Assembly (NCBI RefSeq): GCF_954871325.1
Contig: NC_088778.1
Location: 5,179,743-5,243,742 of the forward strand
Source: Gordionus sp. m RMFG-2023
Taxonomy: Eukaryota; Nematomorpha; Gordioida; Chordodea; Parachordodidae
Reading direction: 5' to 3'
DNA: 64,000 nucleotides
The position numbers and the translations under genes are program-made. The notes under the pieces are model-generated. The model had not been told where the DNA came from and made no database searches. It was given only the letters and a program-made list of their open reading frames with translations. Positions within the stretch are counted from its first letter, which is position 1. Each line of letters opens with the position of its first letter. Below, piece by piece: positions 62,608 through 64,000 of this stretch.

Positions 62608-62925
62608 TTCATCTTTATTTTGCAATATGAAAATTATGAGTTATCGATGAATCATTTTACTTATAATGCTAAAGTTCCAATAATAAAAACAGAGTATGTG
62701 TTCACTGCAGTATAAAATTTAATGTATCTTCAGCTACTAGTAACAAAATAATTATTTATAATTTTTTTCTATTCAGTAAAATTAATCAAAATAAACGGTA
62801 TTTTTAATATCAAAAAAAATTAATCTTTTTCCCAATATTTCCTTATTTTAATAGCATTTCTTTTTTTCCAGATATATGCTGGACTTCTTGGTTCTCAGTC
62901 ATTACCATTATTACCAGATTCTTAA
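62608..62925 (+). CDS. Two candidate 3' exons of an unknown gene
   Basis: The first exon is 62608-62709 (acceptor TTTTTAG, donor GTATAA, 34 codons, with YELSMNHFTYNAKVPIIKTE and YVFTA). The second is 62872-62925 (acceptor TTTTTTTCCAG, IYAGLLGSQSLPLLPDS, stop TAA). They join in phase 0. AATAAA follows at 62958-62963. The strong acceptor and nearby poly(A) signal favour a real gene end, but upstream exons were not found and no family is recognised. The intron between them (162 bp) would be longer than most in this window. Confidence 0.3.
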
Positions 62926-64000
62926 TATACCTAAAAATATTATAAACTTCCCAAGTCAATAAAAAAATCAAAACGTCTACCTATTTTTATACTGCGAATT
63001 TAATTTAAAAGCCACCAATTTTCATTAATAATACATTTCTTATGAAACTTCCGAAAAATTCCAAATAATTAAATCTTCTTCTTAATAAAAATAATTAGGC
63101 ACCTAATAAGACATCTATAAAACATATCTCTCATGATGAAAAATAATAATACCTTAAAAACACAATCAAATCAAATCTTATTTTCAATATACCCTCCCCA
63201 GCAAAAATTCACATTACCCAATACTATTAGGTTTCAAATTGAACATATGGACTTAATAAAGTGGTAGGGGCTATCTGCCTACAAAGACTTTTGTTCGGGT
63301 CTTAATAATATAGTAAAATATTTGAACTCAGGTGTTACCAGTACCATCTTCTCAAAAAACCGAGTTAAAAAAATTTAAACAACGAATTTGAAAAATTTAT
63401 TTATATGATATTTTAAATAATAATAATTTCACAGATATGTGGAGTAGTATTTTTTTTAGAAAGTAGAAGGGCATTTATTTATAAATATATTAGTATTTAA
63501 TATTTTTATTACTAATTCGCAGTAGATATTTTTTAATAATCAATATAAATGATTGGAAAAGGTATAAATAATTATTCATTAAGATAATTTAACTAAACAT
63601 TTGTGATACATAAGTTATAAATATTTCAATCTTTTTTGGGCTAGGTAGCGTATTATTAAAATTCTTTAAATTTTACGATATTACGATTAAAAATTATCGT
63701 AATTTATGCCTAAGGTAGGCAGTTAACGAACGCGTATACTTTTATTTTAAAATATTAAATAAAAATTCTTATTTAAAATTTGTTTTAAGTTATTTACTTG
63801 TATATTTTCGAAAGTATTTAGTTAAATAAAAATTATTTTGTATTCGTTACTATTTCAAGCGAATACAAATTAGAGATCTGCAAATCAAGCCCCGACCCGT
63901 ACCCAGCCAGAGATAAGCCTGTCTAACTTCACGCTTAGAGCGTGACGTCATAGTTTTCATTTTGGTTATAACTCATTTTCATTTGATGGTTCTCATATTT
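62926..64000. other. Right-edge interval, repeat start and CRE-like site
   Basis: No gene seen. At about 63875-63930, TAGAGATCTGCAAATCAAGCC with CCCGACCCG resembles the left end of the CGGCCCG repeats elsewhere. TGACGTCA, a CRE/ATF palindrome, lies at 63943-63950 and could belong to a promoter beyond the edge. Confidence 0.3.

Overview
This is eukaryotic, almost certainly animal, nuclear DNA. It is strongly AT-rich and gene-poor and is packed with DNA transposons, MITEs and LTR-element fossils. Host genes have spliceosomal introns, two U1 snRNA genes are present, and the gene set (GT31 galactosyltransferase, GNL2, WDR5, CNOT7/8) is typical of Metazoa. Intron sizes fall into two groups. Thirteen of the 24 introns I could place by reading frame are only 34-50 bp, while six exceed 750 bp and five of those six carry recognisable transposon sequence. 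Such tiny introns suggest a lineage with compacted introns, perhaps a miniaturised or parasitic animal. I cannot name the species.

Layout, left to right. (1) 1-1166: 5' portion of an intronless beta-1,3-galactosyltransferase-like gene, minus strand, running off the left edge. (2) 2.0-10.5 kb: a ~1.8-1.9 kb segment present twice (about 2063-3850 and 8578-10515). Each copy carries a minus-strand microprotein ORF (60 and 52 aa). Between the copies are a Mutator-like transposase fossil and assorted repeats. (3) 10.6-14.4 kb: two divergent U1 snRNA genes flanking two decayed LINE-like RT fragments. (4) 15.7-25.0 kb: a hAT cluster: two related ZMYM/TTF-type elements in opposite orientation, one BED-finger hAT and one hAT-like MITE, all with perfect 8-bp target duplications. 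One hAT sits inside a solo LTR. (5) 26.3-29.1 kb: a small LTR element nested in a MITE. (6) 30.0-38.1 kb: GNL2 (plus, 9 exons) and WDR5 (minus, 12 exons), tail to tail. (7) 40.5-51.0 kb: CNOT7/8 deadenylase (minus, 6 exons), with introns holding several MITEs, a deleted hAT and a rearranged MULE. (8) 51.0-53.0 kb: a TA-flanked mariner-like element just upstream of the CNOT7 start codon. (9) 54.0-58.4 kb: a giant palindromic (foldback) MULE. (10) 59.05-61.66 kb: a TTAA-flanked piggyBac-like element with a young small LTR element inside it. (11) The last 2.3 kb has only weak candidate exons.

The host genes act in separate processes: Golgi glycosylation, 60S ribosome assembly, H3K4 methyltransferase complexes and mRNA deadenylation. 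The most interesting link is between the U1 genes and the introns. One U1 copy has a substitution that would pair with an A at the last exon base, and 11 of the 24 donors here have A rather than G at that position.
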